DNA of 64,000 nt from Diplodia intermedia. Lineage: Eukaryota > Ascomycota > Dothideomycetes > Botryosphaeriales > Botryosphaeriaceae. Within the stretch, counting starts at the first letter, position 1; each line of letters starts with the position of its first letter. The notes beneath the pieces are model-generated. The model was not told the DNA's origin. It was given only the letters and a program-made list of their open reading frames with translations, and ran no database searches. This document shows, one piece after another, positions 19,901 to 28,897 of this stretch. Position numbers and translations under genes: made by a program. The stretch covers positions 62,001 through 126,000 of the forward strand of contig JAKEKT010000059.1 of NCBI GenBank assembly GCA_021495925.1, read 5' to 3'.

Positions 19901-22412
19901 CGAGAGGCTCGACTTGTTGCGAGTTAACCTCCGAGAGACCGAGGTTGGCGGGCACAGGCGCCGCGTCCTCTTGTGCCAGAACCGTCCCTGTCGATGCCGC
20001 AGTCGACGCCGGAGAATCGAGGCTCGGCTCCTCCAGCGCCGAAGGGGCCAACTCAGGCGTAGATTCTCTGTGCCTGGTCTCCGATGCATCATGCTCCTTG
20101 CCAAGACCAAATCCAAGTCCTCCGGCAATCGCAGCACCGAGAGCTGCGGAAGTGCTCGAGACGGGGCGGTGGGATTGAGGCTTCCAAGGCTCCGTGTTCG
20201 TAGACGAGTCGACCATAGGCGCCCTAGCCAACGAAGCTTTGCGGATCAGGGCGCGATCGGCAATCGCCTTGCGAAGCTCAGGAGATTCTTGAGGCGAGAT
20301 GATTGAACTACGGCCAGGGGTACCAGGCTCACTCTCAGGGTCCAGATCGCTGTCACGCTCGCTGAAGCTTCCAAGCTCAGCCAATAGGCTCTTTCCACCG
20401 TCAGGTTCAGCTTGGCTACCATCGCTCATGAAACTTGCGGAGGGCGACTTCGTAACGTCAGATGTGTTTCCGTTAAGCGCTTCCGTCGCGCTGCGAGCAG
20501 AACGGCGGGCGCCGCGGGTCACCTTGAGGCGGTAGCGCGGCTGCTCAGTCCTCTGAGGGGTCCTGATGTCGACCTCGCTGTCAATTTCATCGCCAGACGT
20601 GGATGCAGTGCTGAGGTAGGAATCGCCAAGAGTCTGATGCGAGTAGCGGCTGCGAAGCTGGCCCTTAGTAGAGCCAACTTCGGTTTCAGTGTCCTCCTCG
20701 GTGCTAGAGCCACCCATGGTCTCAACACCTGTCTGGAACGCCTCGGTTTCCGTGGTAGTGTCAGGCTCGTTGGCCGTTTCAAAAGCGTCGGACTGGTCGG
20801 TGGCAGCCTGGAAGTTTTCAGTGCTTGAGGTGAAAGACGCAGACGTCACACGACGACTGAAGGGGCTGAGGCCAACGCCGCCGATGCTGGGCTTTGGCCT
20901 CCTGCTCGGTGTTTCAGGAACGTCGTGCTCGTCGTTGTCCTCCCAGTCACCATCGTCGACGATGATTTCATCCCTGGAACCTCTTGCCATGCCTAATCTA
21001 TCCGGACGAGGCGGTTTCTTGAACAGGTCCTGCTTTTCGTTCGGTCGCCGCTTCTTCACAGAAGCACCTACGCCATTCACAGCTTCACGTCGTGCGATGT
21101 CGAGCTCGTCCCTGGTTTCCTGCAACAATCGCCGGAGTTCCATCTTCTCGGTCTTTTCGCGGTGGATGTTGTTCTTGAGGTTTTGGATCATACGGTGGGC
21201 ATGTTGCAGAGAGCTCTTCAAGGTTTCCGTCTCAAGTTGGCTATGACGGGGTGTGAATTTGCTGGGGGATGGCGGCGGCGAGTGGTCAGGGGTGCTCTGG
21301 TCAGAGTCGCGATCGTCGGCCTCCTCATTGGAGTTCCTTCCAGATCCCGATTCTTCAAGCCTGCGATGGTATGCAACAGCACGAGCAAGCTCTTCGTTCT
21401 GCGACAGCAGATCCTCGACCTTGCGTGTGAGAGCACTCCTCTCGGCCTCACCCGAGCTAACATTCCGCCGCAACCCCATGATCTCGGCCTCGTGTTGTCT
21501 GTGGGTGGCCTGGTAGTCATCGTGCAGCTTTCCGTGTGCTTGCTTCAGATCTTCGAGCTCACGCTCTACCGAGCTCTTCTCCGAGTTCACATTTGTCAGG
21601 TTCTGGTTCAGGCGGTGCTCCTTGTCTGTGGCCTCCTTTTGCTGTGCGGTGAGCTCTTGGATTCTTGTTTCGAGGTTCCAGTTTTCATCTTTGAAGCGCT
21701 GCTCGCTTTCGTCCAAAACACGCAATCGTTGTGTCAAACCCTCCACCTCAACTTCCAGGCGTGAGCGCTCGGAACTGATCATCTTGAGCTGTTCGTCCTT
21801 CTCGGCCAGGGCGGCTTGCAGCTCTCTGACTTGGTTGAGCAGAGAGCTGCTGATCTCGGTGGCAAGTTTGATGTCATGGATGCGGTTTGGTTGCTGGTTC
21901 CGCTGTTTCCTGGACGAAGGGACAGTGATCTTGGAGGGGGAGTTCTGGGCTTCGCTCGAGAAGATGGAGTTACCGTCGGCGTCCAGAGACTGGTGATAGC
22001 TGGGCACTCGTGTCTTCGGGATGAAGGCGCGTGCAGTATCTTTGCCAACCTCGTTGAATTCACGTTCCAGCTCTACGAGCTGCGCGCGCAGATCGGGTCC
22101 GATTTCCGTCGCATCCTGCTGCACAGAGATCTCCTTGAGACGGTCGCTGAGCTCCTTGCGCTGCTGCACTAGGACGGTGCCCAGCTGCGACGCCTCCTGG
22201 AGCCTGCGCTCCGTCTCCTGCAAGTGTGCCTCAAGAGCGAGCTTTGCCTGCGAGGGGGAACCCTCAGCGTATATGGAGAACAACTGATTGTCGAAGCCAG
22301 CATATCTGCGCCGCGAGTCGGAGTTGTTGGAGGCAGCAGGCGAAACGAAAGGGTCGATGTCGTCGACATCGACGGCGACGACTTTGGGCGGGGACGCGGC
22401 CGTGGTCGGCAT
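16923..22412 (-). CDS. apsA: Cortical nuclear-migration protein ApsA/Num1-like, with C-terminal PH domain
   Basis: Two exons, complement(17156..22412, 16923..17077), give 1803 residues. The 78-bp intron (GTGAGT...GACAG) is a multiple of three with no stop, so a retained form would be 26 residues longer. Residues about 50-460 are heptad-rich coiled coil (HLQETERRLQEASQ onwards). Residues about 845-1225 are a tandem repeat built on SSISSLHSEPVEPE, roughly a dozen diverged copies. Residues about 1480-1600 are the PH domain (RRFFWVHPYTRTLYWS ... RHETWHNALSYLLLRTS), which in Num1 binds PI(4,5)P2. The tail is His/Ser rich. ApsA and Num1 anchor dynein at the cell cortex to position nuclei and spindles; Num1 also tethers mitochondria. 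The protein is shorter than yeast Num1, as in other filamentous fungi. The in-frame start at 22412 is the first ATG. Confidence 0.9.
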   Translation of the reverse strand: MPTTAASPPKVVAVDVDDIDPFVSPAASNNSDSRRRYAGFDNQLFSIYAEGSPSQAKLALEAHLQETERRLQEASQLGTVLVQQRKELSDRLKEISVQQDATEIGPDLRAQLVELEREFNEVGKDTARAFIPKTRVPSYHQSLDADGNSIFSSEAQNSPSKITVPSSRKQRNQQPNRIHDIKLATEISSSLLNQVRELQAALAEKDEQLKMISSERSRLEVEVEGLTQRLRVLDESEQRFKDENWNLETRIQELTAQQKEATDKEHRLNQNLTNVNSEKSSVERELEDLKQAHGKLHDDYQATHRQHEAEIMGLRRNVSSGEAERSALTRKVEDLLSQNEELARAVAYHRRLEESGSGRNSNEEADDRDSDQSTPDHSPPPSPSKFTPRHSQLETETLKSSLQHAHRMIQNLKNNIHREKTEKMELRRLLQETRDELDIARREAVNGVGASVKKRRPNEKQDLFKKPPRPDRLGMARGSRDEIIVDDGDWEDNDEHDVPETPSRRPKPSIGGVGLSPFSRRVTSASFTSSTENFQAATDQSDAFETANEPDTTTETEAFQTGVETMGGSSTEEDTETEVGSTKGQLRSRYSHQTLGDSYLSTASTSGDEIDSEVDIRTPQRTEQPRYRLKVTRGARRSARSATEALNGNTSDVTKSPSASFMSDGSQAEPDGGKSLLAELGSFSERDSDLDPESEPGTPGRSSIISPQESPELRKAIADRALIRKASLARAPMVDSSTNTEPWKPQSHRPVSSTSAALGAAIAGGLGFGLGKEHDASETRHRESTPELAPSALEEPSLDSPASTAASTGTVLAQEDAAPVPANLGLSEVNSQQVEPLEPQSQSLQVSSISSLASDPVEPTVPEAPKLAFSSLASLHSEPVEPAAPPAPKLALSSLASLHSEPIEPEAPVVPALAISSVSALHSEEPVEPEAPVVPKLGLSSVSALHSAPIEPEKPAAPKLELSSVSSLQSEPVELETPTPRKVAPVPLHFTPISSLHSEPLESEPPATAVRAPAEPSQLSSILSLQSEPVEAEYPAARELELPASNSQLSQISSIDTEPVSPEVPKTIPPSFQLSSISSLHSEPVEPVKPEIKPVDLKLSSISSLHSEPIAPAEPEIKPADLHFSSISSLHSEPVAVEAPAPPKVIPSTISSVLGQSVEPVSLPLPDIFSKPMPTEDEKTAPSLSYTNISAQHVEPVAPEETKRAVPSLTYANISTQHVEPEEATMPGRVLAAERKAPGFNEAYENAMSKETHVIATQEPVAEGRRPFAPINEDVAHVEPSRSKKTTASMADGGTQTMVSSAELDALLAAKELDIVVDASAAISPSTGSFSGSKKDAPAFKTVRRPTSSQSMRSARSEPAPPLPRDHREVIAALTQKTPGTMGPPTKPASALKNHNSSHTSQFRPRTPNGSSVRGTSPHSARSGTTPRPRLQATRSEVSSPVSRRTSVSSFASEIDNRFNIAGNPVGRDEYGQAIDPRMVQAITQTMIGEYLWKYTRKAGREEMSVNRHRRFFWVHPYTRTLYWSDQDPATAGKAQLKAKSVQIEAVKVEVDDNPYPPGLHRKSIIVITPGRAVKFTATTSQRHETWHNALSYLLLRTSTDGDEPGSHDKEMSPEDASEFHPGLVRRNSRGTARSRMSLSSYNSRGTRNSSPQHHSRLASIAKRRAAEQRAATLTPTTPSTSGRFSSLSGLFRPPTATFRGSFSSRRSKTSGQDASIYDASIVADSAEDLRQVMAAQQDESDRLENVRACCDGEFSAKAIVDCRAGEGSCPLLTCTVTGKHDVGSLSKKPHSHHHHSHQRKSSHARSSSFGASMFLGSQNELDRTGTPQ
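17078..17155 (-). other. 78-bp intron of multiple-of-three length
   Basis: Minus-strand donor GTGAGT at 17155 and acceptor GACAG ending at 17078, with a CTTACTGAC branch-like segment. Splicing gives CCDG|KHDVG. Retention keeps the frame open and inserts 26 residues just before the His-rich tail of the ApsA-like protein. Confidence 0.6.
18740..19880 (-). repeat. Coding tandem repeat in the ApsA-like gene
   Basis: About a dozen diverged units of roughly 25-35 codons encode variants of SSISSLHSEPVEPE followed by Pro/Lys linkers. The periodic composition keeps other frames open on both strands across this region; those frames are not genes. Confidence 0.8.
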
Positions 22413-23558
22413 GGTCGTCGCAAGACGCCAGGCGGGGCGTCAGCGTCGCTGCCGCTGCCGCTATCGTTGTCGCGTTCGCAGTCGCGGTCGCGATTGTGGT
22501 CGCGGTCGGCGAGGGTGCGGACGACGAGGATTGGCGTGTTCGGGATTGTGCGGGCAATGGCGGACCGGGGCGGGTTGTTGGCGTCGGTTGTTTGTTTCAA
22601 GCTATTAAGATTGGTAGGGAAATGAAAAGAGTGTCGGTGGCCGTGGGCAAGGCAGGCCGCAGAAGGGGAAGGAAAGAAAAGAAAGCGGGAGAGGGAGGGG
22701 AGCGCCCGCGCAGCAGCCGGCTGTCGTTGCGCCAGCGGCCGTCCAGAGGTCGAAGGCACGGCGCGGACGGAGGAGAGTTGAGTGATGCGCGTCGGGCAAC
22801 AACAACAACAACAGACTCGGAGGGGCAAAGGCAGCGGCGCTGGAGGCGCGGTCAACAGTCTTGAGCGTGTCGACGCGTCTCTCTGCCGCTGGGAGGGGGT
22901 TAAGGGCGTGGAGAGCTACGCATCGCTGGGGTTGCGCGCGCAGATGGGGTGGCCTTCGCGAGGAGCAGAAGCAGAGGGGGCGCGGGCGGCAAGGCGCTAT
23001 GGCTCCATGGTCGGAGGAGGGCCTAGCTCACCACGCGGCCAAGCGACCTCTCCTGGCCAGCAGCCGCAGCCGCAGCATCTATCCGTGACACGTCTGTCTG
23101 CAAGCATGCATTCTACGCCTCTACCGCCTGCCTGTCGTCTGTTTGCGTGCTGCGCCCGCATTCCCAGCGCCCGCAACGGCGCGGGACAGGACGTTGGGCA
23201 TGACGTCCCGTCTTCTAGACGATACGCCAGAAGCCGCCTCGTCCCGGGCGCCGTCGTGGGTTGCGCCGATCCCAATCGATCCCCTTTCGAGCCCGCTGCC
23301 CCAACCACATCTCCGCCCGCGCTCCTTGAATCCAATATATCATACACGCCCACCGTCGCCCTCTCCACACCCGCCTCCCCTGACGATTCCCGCCGCCTCG
23401 CAGGCCGCCGGCGGACACCTCACATGCGCAGGGCTGCGCGGGTGGGACGCGCTCCGTGCGGGTGATGAGGTGTTCCTGCATGTCTTCCGCGCGATGTACC
23501 GTGCTCCCGCACCTCGGCATGCCGTTGCGGTGGGGAGGCGCTCCCTCGGCGCGCCGAC
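22413..23558. other. Intergenic region with ApsA promoter
   Basis: 1.15 kb between two minus-strand genes. It is GC rich and holds a short (CAA)n run at 22798-22814. The open frames on both strands are low complexity and no gene is supported. Confidence 0.5.
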
Positions 23559-25306
23559 CTAAGGCACCAGCATCACCTTCCGCGTCGCGCGCACTCGGTC
23601 GACGTCGGTGCCAAAGTACCGCTGTGATCTGAAGCTGCGAGCAGAGTCAGCGCGTAAGCCAGCGGTCTGCTTTTGCGGTGGCGCTGTGTGCAACGTGGCA
23701 CCCGGCGCCCGGGCAACGCTCGTGCCCCTCGAATACGGCTTGGCCGTGGCGCATGAAGACTGCTTACCTCCAGCGGACGTTCGCCCTGAGCACGTCCAGA
23801 CACGCCTTGAGGTACTGCTGCACCTGCGCGTCGACCTTTTCGCCCCAACACGGCACCGCTGCATGCGCAACGTACCACTGCCGGTAGCAGCGGTGCAGCA
23901 GCTCGTCCGCCCTGTCGTAGCTCTGTTGCTGCGTGAGGCCGAGCCGCCGGCGGAAGATGGAGATCAGGTTCTGGCTATGGCCGACGCTCTATCCGAAATC
24001 AGCCAGTCATTTCCGCGACATTACGCCTTCGCCCTTCCAGAACGCAGGGCTGCACTCACGTGCTCGCGGTGATACGAGAGAATATCGTTCTGGCTGTCTC
24101 AAGTCAGCGTCGGCGCTGCCCTAGTATTGGCTGCGAGTGCTCGGCCTTACAGCGTCAGGATCTCGGCCACGAGTCGCTCAATCTCCTGGATCGCCTCGTG
24201 CTCTACTACCTCTTGCGGCAGATCGACCCCGTAAGCGTATCTCCAACATGTTAATAATTCGCTCCAATAGTTTCTGCTTTTAATTTCTTACTCTTCCAGC
24301 GCAAGCAGCGGATACAGCCCAATGTTCTGCGCACGGACTTGCAAATAGCGGCGGATGTTTTCCATGACGACCATGCCATCAAACTCCTCGCCGTGCAGTT
24401 CTGCGACGCTATGGCAGAAGTGGACGTTCGATTTGACGTAGCGCTCACGGACAGCTGTGTTTTGCTTTAGCGCGATCCGGCAATTGGGATATACATGGAC
24501 CCTACCCCGGGATGATGTCTGAATCCTACGTCAGCGGCTAGTGTCCCCGGATACGTGAACTGGCAGAACACAAACCTTTTGGACTCTCTCCCAGATCGAT
24601 TGGAACAGCAGTTGCAACGACGTCGCCTTCTGGGGAGTTGCGGCATCGTGCTTGGGCACGGAGCTCGTCTCAACTTCATTTACGGCGGCCGAAGTGACAG
24701 CCGCCCCAAATCTCTTGGAGGCGTTCCTAGCAAGAAAACTGGAGAAGTGCCTTGCCTTCGGCCGAGGACGCACGGAGGGCCCTCTGTGTTCGCCTTCGCC
24801 GCCGAATATAGACACCATTGCTGCCACCTCGGCCTTCCCTTTGTCATGGTCCCGGCCAAGCTCGCCCTCGTCGAATTCTGGGTGACTGATCAGCAAGTAC
24901 CTCACAGCCCGTTTGTTGCGGACGCTTACGATCATCAAACTCAAACACCTACAGAAGAGATGCATTAGCAACACAAGGGTGCTGGCAGGAGTGTTGCACG
25001 TACCCAGTATATCCAGTCGCAGAGAGTGCGAAATTCCTCCTTGCCAGCATCTGGGCACATGATTGCGCTGAAGAAGCAGAAGTCGGCACCGCAGCGCTTC
25101 TTGATCTCATGCTCAGGCATGTTCTTCCAAAGGTTTTGCCTCATCCACTCTTCGGATTCCCGTTTCACCTCCTCGTAATGAGGGTTCATCTTTGGCTCTG
25201 GGGCAATGAAAAGGACAAAGAGATCCGGCAGAGTGGCCATGTCGGCATTCGTTCGCGCCTCGGTGGGCGTGGGCGGGCCCACGAATCTGGTTTGGCTGAT
25301 CTCCAT
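23559..25306 (-). CDS. Class I terpene synthase (fungal sesquiterpene synthase-like)
   Basis: Eight exons, complement(25004..25306, 24930..24948, 24577-1..24877 i.e. 24576..24877, 24292..24518, 24151..24240, 24060..24093, 23768..23988, 23559..23634), give 423 residues with every phase closing; exon 2 is 19 nt. The metal-binding Asp motif DDQFDE (residues 106-111) is created across intron 2. The NSE motif NDILSYHRE (316-324) is created across intron 5. The RY pair of FRSQRYFG (404-405) is created across intron 7. Such enzymes ionise a prenyl diphosphate, usually farnesyl diphosphate, and cyclise it with Mg2+; the product cannot be told from sequence. There is no plant-type N-terminal domain and no transit peptide. 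No P450, prenyltransferase or regulator adjoins it; the closest candidates are an MFS transporter 6 kb away and a Zn2Cys6 factor 33 kb away. The in-frame ATG at 25306 gives MEISQTRFVGPP. Confidence 0.88.
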
Positions 25307-26406
25307 GATATCGAGCGCTCGTGTCAACTGATTCTGAGGAGATAGGAGGGAAGACAGCGAGAGATCAGGAATGGCTCCGAACGGAGTGATCGCGTGACGG
25401 GACGCATGGTTTGATCTTTTCGAACACATTGTTTCTGTTGTTGCAAGCCTTTGGTATTGAGTCAACTGACCCGTGTTTCTGGATTGCTTCATTTCTACGT
25501 TTGTTGACCCAAGTCTTTATTCTTTTATACACGGGGAGGCGGGACACCCGCGGCGGGGAGTCGGAGTCTTTCCCGCTCCCTTGAGCCCTATGGCCGTCAC
25601 ACCGGGGCGAAGTGTCAAGCACATGAGCGTATTGCATATGCTGCAGGTCGGCAGGTCGGCCCTGCGGTAGCCTAAAGCCCCAAGTGGAGTGCAACGCCCT
25701 TCCTTCCGATGAAGAAGAGCGAGGCCAGAATGCTCAACTTCGAATGCTAGGCCACAAGCGGCGTCACAAGCATGCTTTGCGCGAGGCTCGTGCCACTTCA
25801 GTGCGACGGACCTCCGAGGCCCCTTTGCACGGCTGGGCCGGCGTTGTCCATCGGGGACGATGCCGGCCAGCGGCTGTTGCTCAATGACGGTCTTAGGGTG
25901 AGCTGCTGAAGACGGCTTGCCGCAATCGGTAAAGACGAGCTGCAATGCGCATTGCTGGTATGACGCTTCGCATAACGAGTCTCAATTGGACATTATGGGG
26001 TTTTATTAAGGCTCGCGTGAGCCGTCGAGCACGCGTCGGAGCTCCCTCCATCTAGCTGCCAGGCGCCTGGATAGGGACCCGTGTCTGCGCTTTGGTTCCA
26101 AATTTTAGTGTTGCAAGAGTCCGGAACATGATGTCAGAGCCAGGAGCATGCGAGATGCCAAAGGTCAGCAGGCCGAACGTGACTTTGGCCGGTCGTTATG
26201 CAAGCCTGGAGTTGGTGTTGCGAAGGCGCTAAGCGCGCTTACCTGAGCGTGGCGTTGCCCCGCGTGACTAAGCATCGGCGATGTCTTGGCCGCGCCTTCC
26301 ATCCTCCCAGCACACCTCATCTTCCCCGGCCGCCACTCCCAGTCTCTCCCTTGCGCTGCTGGCCTTACGGACGCTTATTCCCGCTACGACACATCACATT
26401 GCAGCC
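25307..26406. other. Divergent intergenic region
   Basis: 1.1 kb between the terpene synthase start and the CWC24 start. The frame upstream of 25306 stays open to 25492 but contains no domain. The rest shows no gene. Both promoters must lie here. Confidence 0.5.
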
Positions 26407-27384
26407 ATGGACGCGCCAGTCGTCTTTAAGAAGCGCTCGGCCAAGGCCAACCCTCGCAAAGTCGCACCGCCGCCGCGCTCGCCTTCCGCAATGTCAGATT
26501 CAGACTCGGGCTCCGATCGCGAGGACGGCCGCAGCGTCAAGCGCCGTAAGACTGGTGCCGTCGTCAACGCTTCCTCTGCCACCCAAAAATCCAAGTACGA
26601 AGTCGAAGGTGCCACAAAGTACGCCGCAGACACCTCTGCTACCATCGCCGATTCCAACGACGCCACCAAGCAATCCAACTGGTATGACGAAAATGGGCAC
26701 GACGCCTTGAGTGCCAAAAATTTGCTGGGCAAAACGCGTGCGAGGACGGACGAGGATCCTGGAACGGACGGCACATACAAGGGACAGAAAAACTACTCCA
26801 ACTTCATTCAGAAGAACCCTGACGGGCCCAAGGTCGGCCCGGTCAAGCCTACTAACACCAACGTTCGCATGGTCACCCTGATTGATTATGCCCCGGACGT
26901 GTGCAAGGACTACAAACAGACTGGCTTTTGCGGTTTCGGAGACTCCTGCAAGTTCCTGCATGCGCGCGAGGACTACGCGGCGGGCTGGAAGCTGGATCGG
27001 GAGTGGGAGATAAACACTAAGGGCAAGAAAACGGCGGGCACAGTCGTGGCATCAGCCAACCGGGATTCCAAGACCGATGACGGCGAGGATGAGGAGGAAG
27101 CTAAGATGCTGGAGAAGATCCCGTTCGCTTGTATCATCTGCAAGAAGCCTTACACGCAGCCAGTCATCACGAACTGCGGTCACTATTTCTGCGAGAAGTG
27201 CGCACTGCAGCGGTTCAGGAAGAACCCCAGTTGTGCAGCTTGCGGTGCGGGCACCGGCGGGAGATTCAACGAGGCCAAGAATCTCAAAAAGCTGTTGGAG
27301 AAGAAGCGAGATAGGGACAACAGGAAGAAGGAGAAGCTTAGAGAAGAGGGCCAGGAAGTCAGTGACAATGAAGACAAGGACTGA
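26407..27384 (+). CDS. CWC24: Pre-mRNA splicing factor CWC24 (RNF113 family)
   Basis: A single exon gives 325 residues from the ATG at 26407; the frame continues upstream to 26281 but that part is Pro/Ser-rich and unlike the family. After a basic/acidic disordered region with RSVKRRKTG, a CCCH zinc finger reads VCKDYKQTGFCGFGDSCKFLHARED (C-x8-C-x5-C-x3-H). A C-terminal RING finger follows: FACIICKKPYTQPVITNCGHYFCEKCAL then PSCAACG. The tail is Lys/Arg/Glu-rich. Cwc24 joins the activated (Bact) spliceosome and sits at the 5' splice site before the first catalytic step; human RNF113A is the orthologue and has ubiquitin-ligase activity. It is a core gene set among accessory ones here. The intronless form is consistent with the single unbroken frame. 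Confidence 0.92.
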   Translation: MDAPVVFKKRSAKANPRKVAPPPRSPSAMSDSDSGSDREDGRSVKRRKTGAVVNASSATQKSKYEVEGATKYAADTSATIADSNDATKQSNWYDENGHDALSAKNLLGKTRARTDEDPGTDGTYKGQKNYSNFIQKNPDGPKVGPVKPTNTNVRMVTLIDYAPDVCKDYKQTGFCGFGDSCKFLHAREDYAAGWKLDREWEINTKGKKTAGTVVASANRDSKTDDGEDEEEAKMLEKIPFACIICKKPYTQPVITNCGHYFCEKCALQRFRKNPSCAACGAGTGGRFNEAKNLKKLLEKKRDRDNRKKEKLREEGQEVSDNEDKD

Positions 27385-27682
27385 AAAGGAGGGGAAGCGG
27401 AGCAGGAGCCGAAACAACCTTTGGGTTCGCCGAGCGCGGCTCATGAGACTTGTCAGGCACCGAGCCCTAATCCGGTGTTGTGCAGATCTACATGAGGCAA
27501 CATCCTCGGGTCTAGAACGCGGCTCATGGTAACCTTCCAAGGGCGTCGATTTGGAAAGGCGTGCCCTGACGTGGTTGTGCACTAGTCTCACCCACATCAA
27601 AGTCATTACAGAAACCGGTGACGACTGAGCTACACCTGCCGGTGCAGTGAGTTCGGCAGAGGTAAACACACTCGGATCCAAA

Positions 27683-28400
27683 CTATTCGTACTCATTCAT
27701 CAAGGCATTGTCCTCGACCATCTCTGCAAACCGGTCAATGGCAGTCGAGTGAGCCCACGGCTTGAGAGCGATCTCCTGTCTGATGGTCTTGGCGAAGCAC
27801 CCACTCCATCCACTCCTAGGATACTTTTCCACAACATTCCTGATGGTGTCCGGATGAACCAGCGCCTTATGGTGGCCGGCATTGTCGAACAAAGTCGAAA
27901 TCCGGACCAACAGACCGACGCAGCTAAGATTGCATGTTTCGCCGGGATCTTGATGGCGTATGATTGCTTCGGCCACGCTTTCCGCCTGGCTCTTGTTGGC
28001 GCCAAACCTCAGCAAGGTCTGCCGCGCTTCGATACCGCCCCACAAATCAAAGCTCATATTAGTGGCGCGTAGGTTTCCCTGGGTGGTACCAATGTCGTGG
28101 AACAGGCTCACGAGTAGCCAGGTGTCTGCGTCGACCCAGCCGTCGGACAGCCAGTGAGGGAACTGGGTTTGAATGATCGACATGCCATAGTAGTAGACGC
28201 GGAAGCTGTGGGTCAGCGTCTCAGTCGGGATCTCCTTTTGCACGCGTGCCAGACTCTGGCGCACCAGCTCTGTGTTTGGGAAGTCGATATCGGCTGGAGA
28301 AAATGGGACTGGGTCAACGAGTTTGGACCTGCCCTACAGAGCGACTGAGGGGTTTCGGGGGAACGGCGCGCCACCCGTAAAGCTTGTCGGTGGCGGACAT
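27683..28400 (-). pseudogene. Cyanamide hydratase (HD-domain, Ddi2 type) with broken reading frame
   Basis: The C-terminal frame, open from about 28335 down to the stop at 27683, encodes LTHSFRVYYYGM, the HD motif LLVSLFHDIGTT, RATNMSFDLWGG and EAIIRHQD, all typical of cyanamide hydratase, which converts cyanamide to urea. The conserved N-terminus (ATG at 28400, MSATDKLYGWRAVPPKP) is in another frame and stops at 28314. The two meet at a GGG (plus-strand CCC, 28332-28334) where one base too many explains the shift. No GT-AG intron of plausible size restores phase. This is either a pseudogene, a real one-base insertion in this isolate, or a sequence error. The rest of the domain shows no other break, so decay, if real, is recent. 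The gene is convergent with CWC24 (298 bp between stops). Confidence 0.7.
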
Positions 28401-28897
28401 GGTGTGATCTGCGAATGGGATTGTGATACTAGAGAGCAGAAGCCGCAGCAAGCAGCAATTAAATATTCTCACCAAGTGCAACAGCGTTGGTCTACCAGCG
28501 AGGATTCCGAGCGATGGTCTACTGGCGAGGATTTCGAGCGGTGGTCAGCAAGTCGCAAGGGTGTCTGTCATCTGTCTGAGCCGCAGCACTACGTCACGGC
28601 TTCTGCTGTTGCTTACTATGCCGAAGATGCCGAAGACGCCATGAAGGTGGTTCTGGGGCGAACTACGAGCATGGCAACACGTGCGTGACATTGATGTTGC
28701 ATGTTAGAAGCTAGACCCCGGCTAGATGTGTGACCCCGCAGGACCAACGACACGGAATACATAAGCACCGGGAGATTACAAGATCAGCCCCTGAAACACA
28801 TTCCTCGATGGACATCGGCTCTTATCCGACGCTGATGTCACCGGCGTTGCTGTCCTCCTCCCCTCCTCACGGCACCATCAGGAACTCCCGTCCCACA
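28401..28897. other. Divergent promoter region with short tandem repeat
   Basis: About 500 bp between the cyanamide hydratase start and the GH105 start. It holds the 27-bp imperfect tandem repeat at 28486-28539. No gene is supported; the frame upstream of 28898 is open but precedes a clear signal peptide. Confidence 0.5.
28486..28539. repeat. 27-bp imperfect tandem repeat, two copies
   Basis: Two adjacent 27-bp units (starting GTTGGTCTACC and GATGGTCTACT, both ending CGAGC) differ at a few positions, and a partial third follows. It lies in non-coding sequence upstream of the GH105 gene. Confidence 0.6.

Noticed and set aside
18290..20137. 615-codon open frame and several plus-strand frames inside the ApsA-like gene
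   Set aside because: They overlap the Ser/Glu/Pro tandem repeat, whose biased codons leave all frames open. The products are Arg/Ser or Gly/Glu simple sequence.
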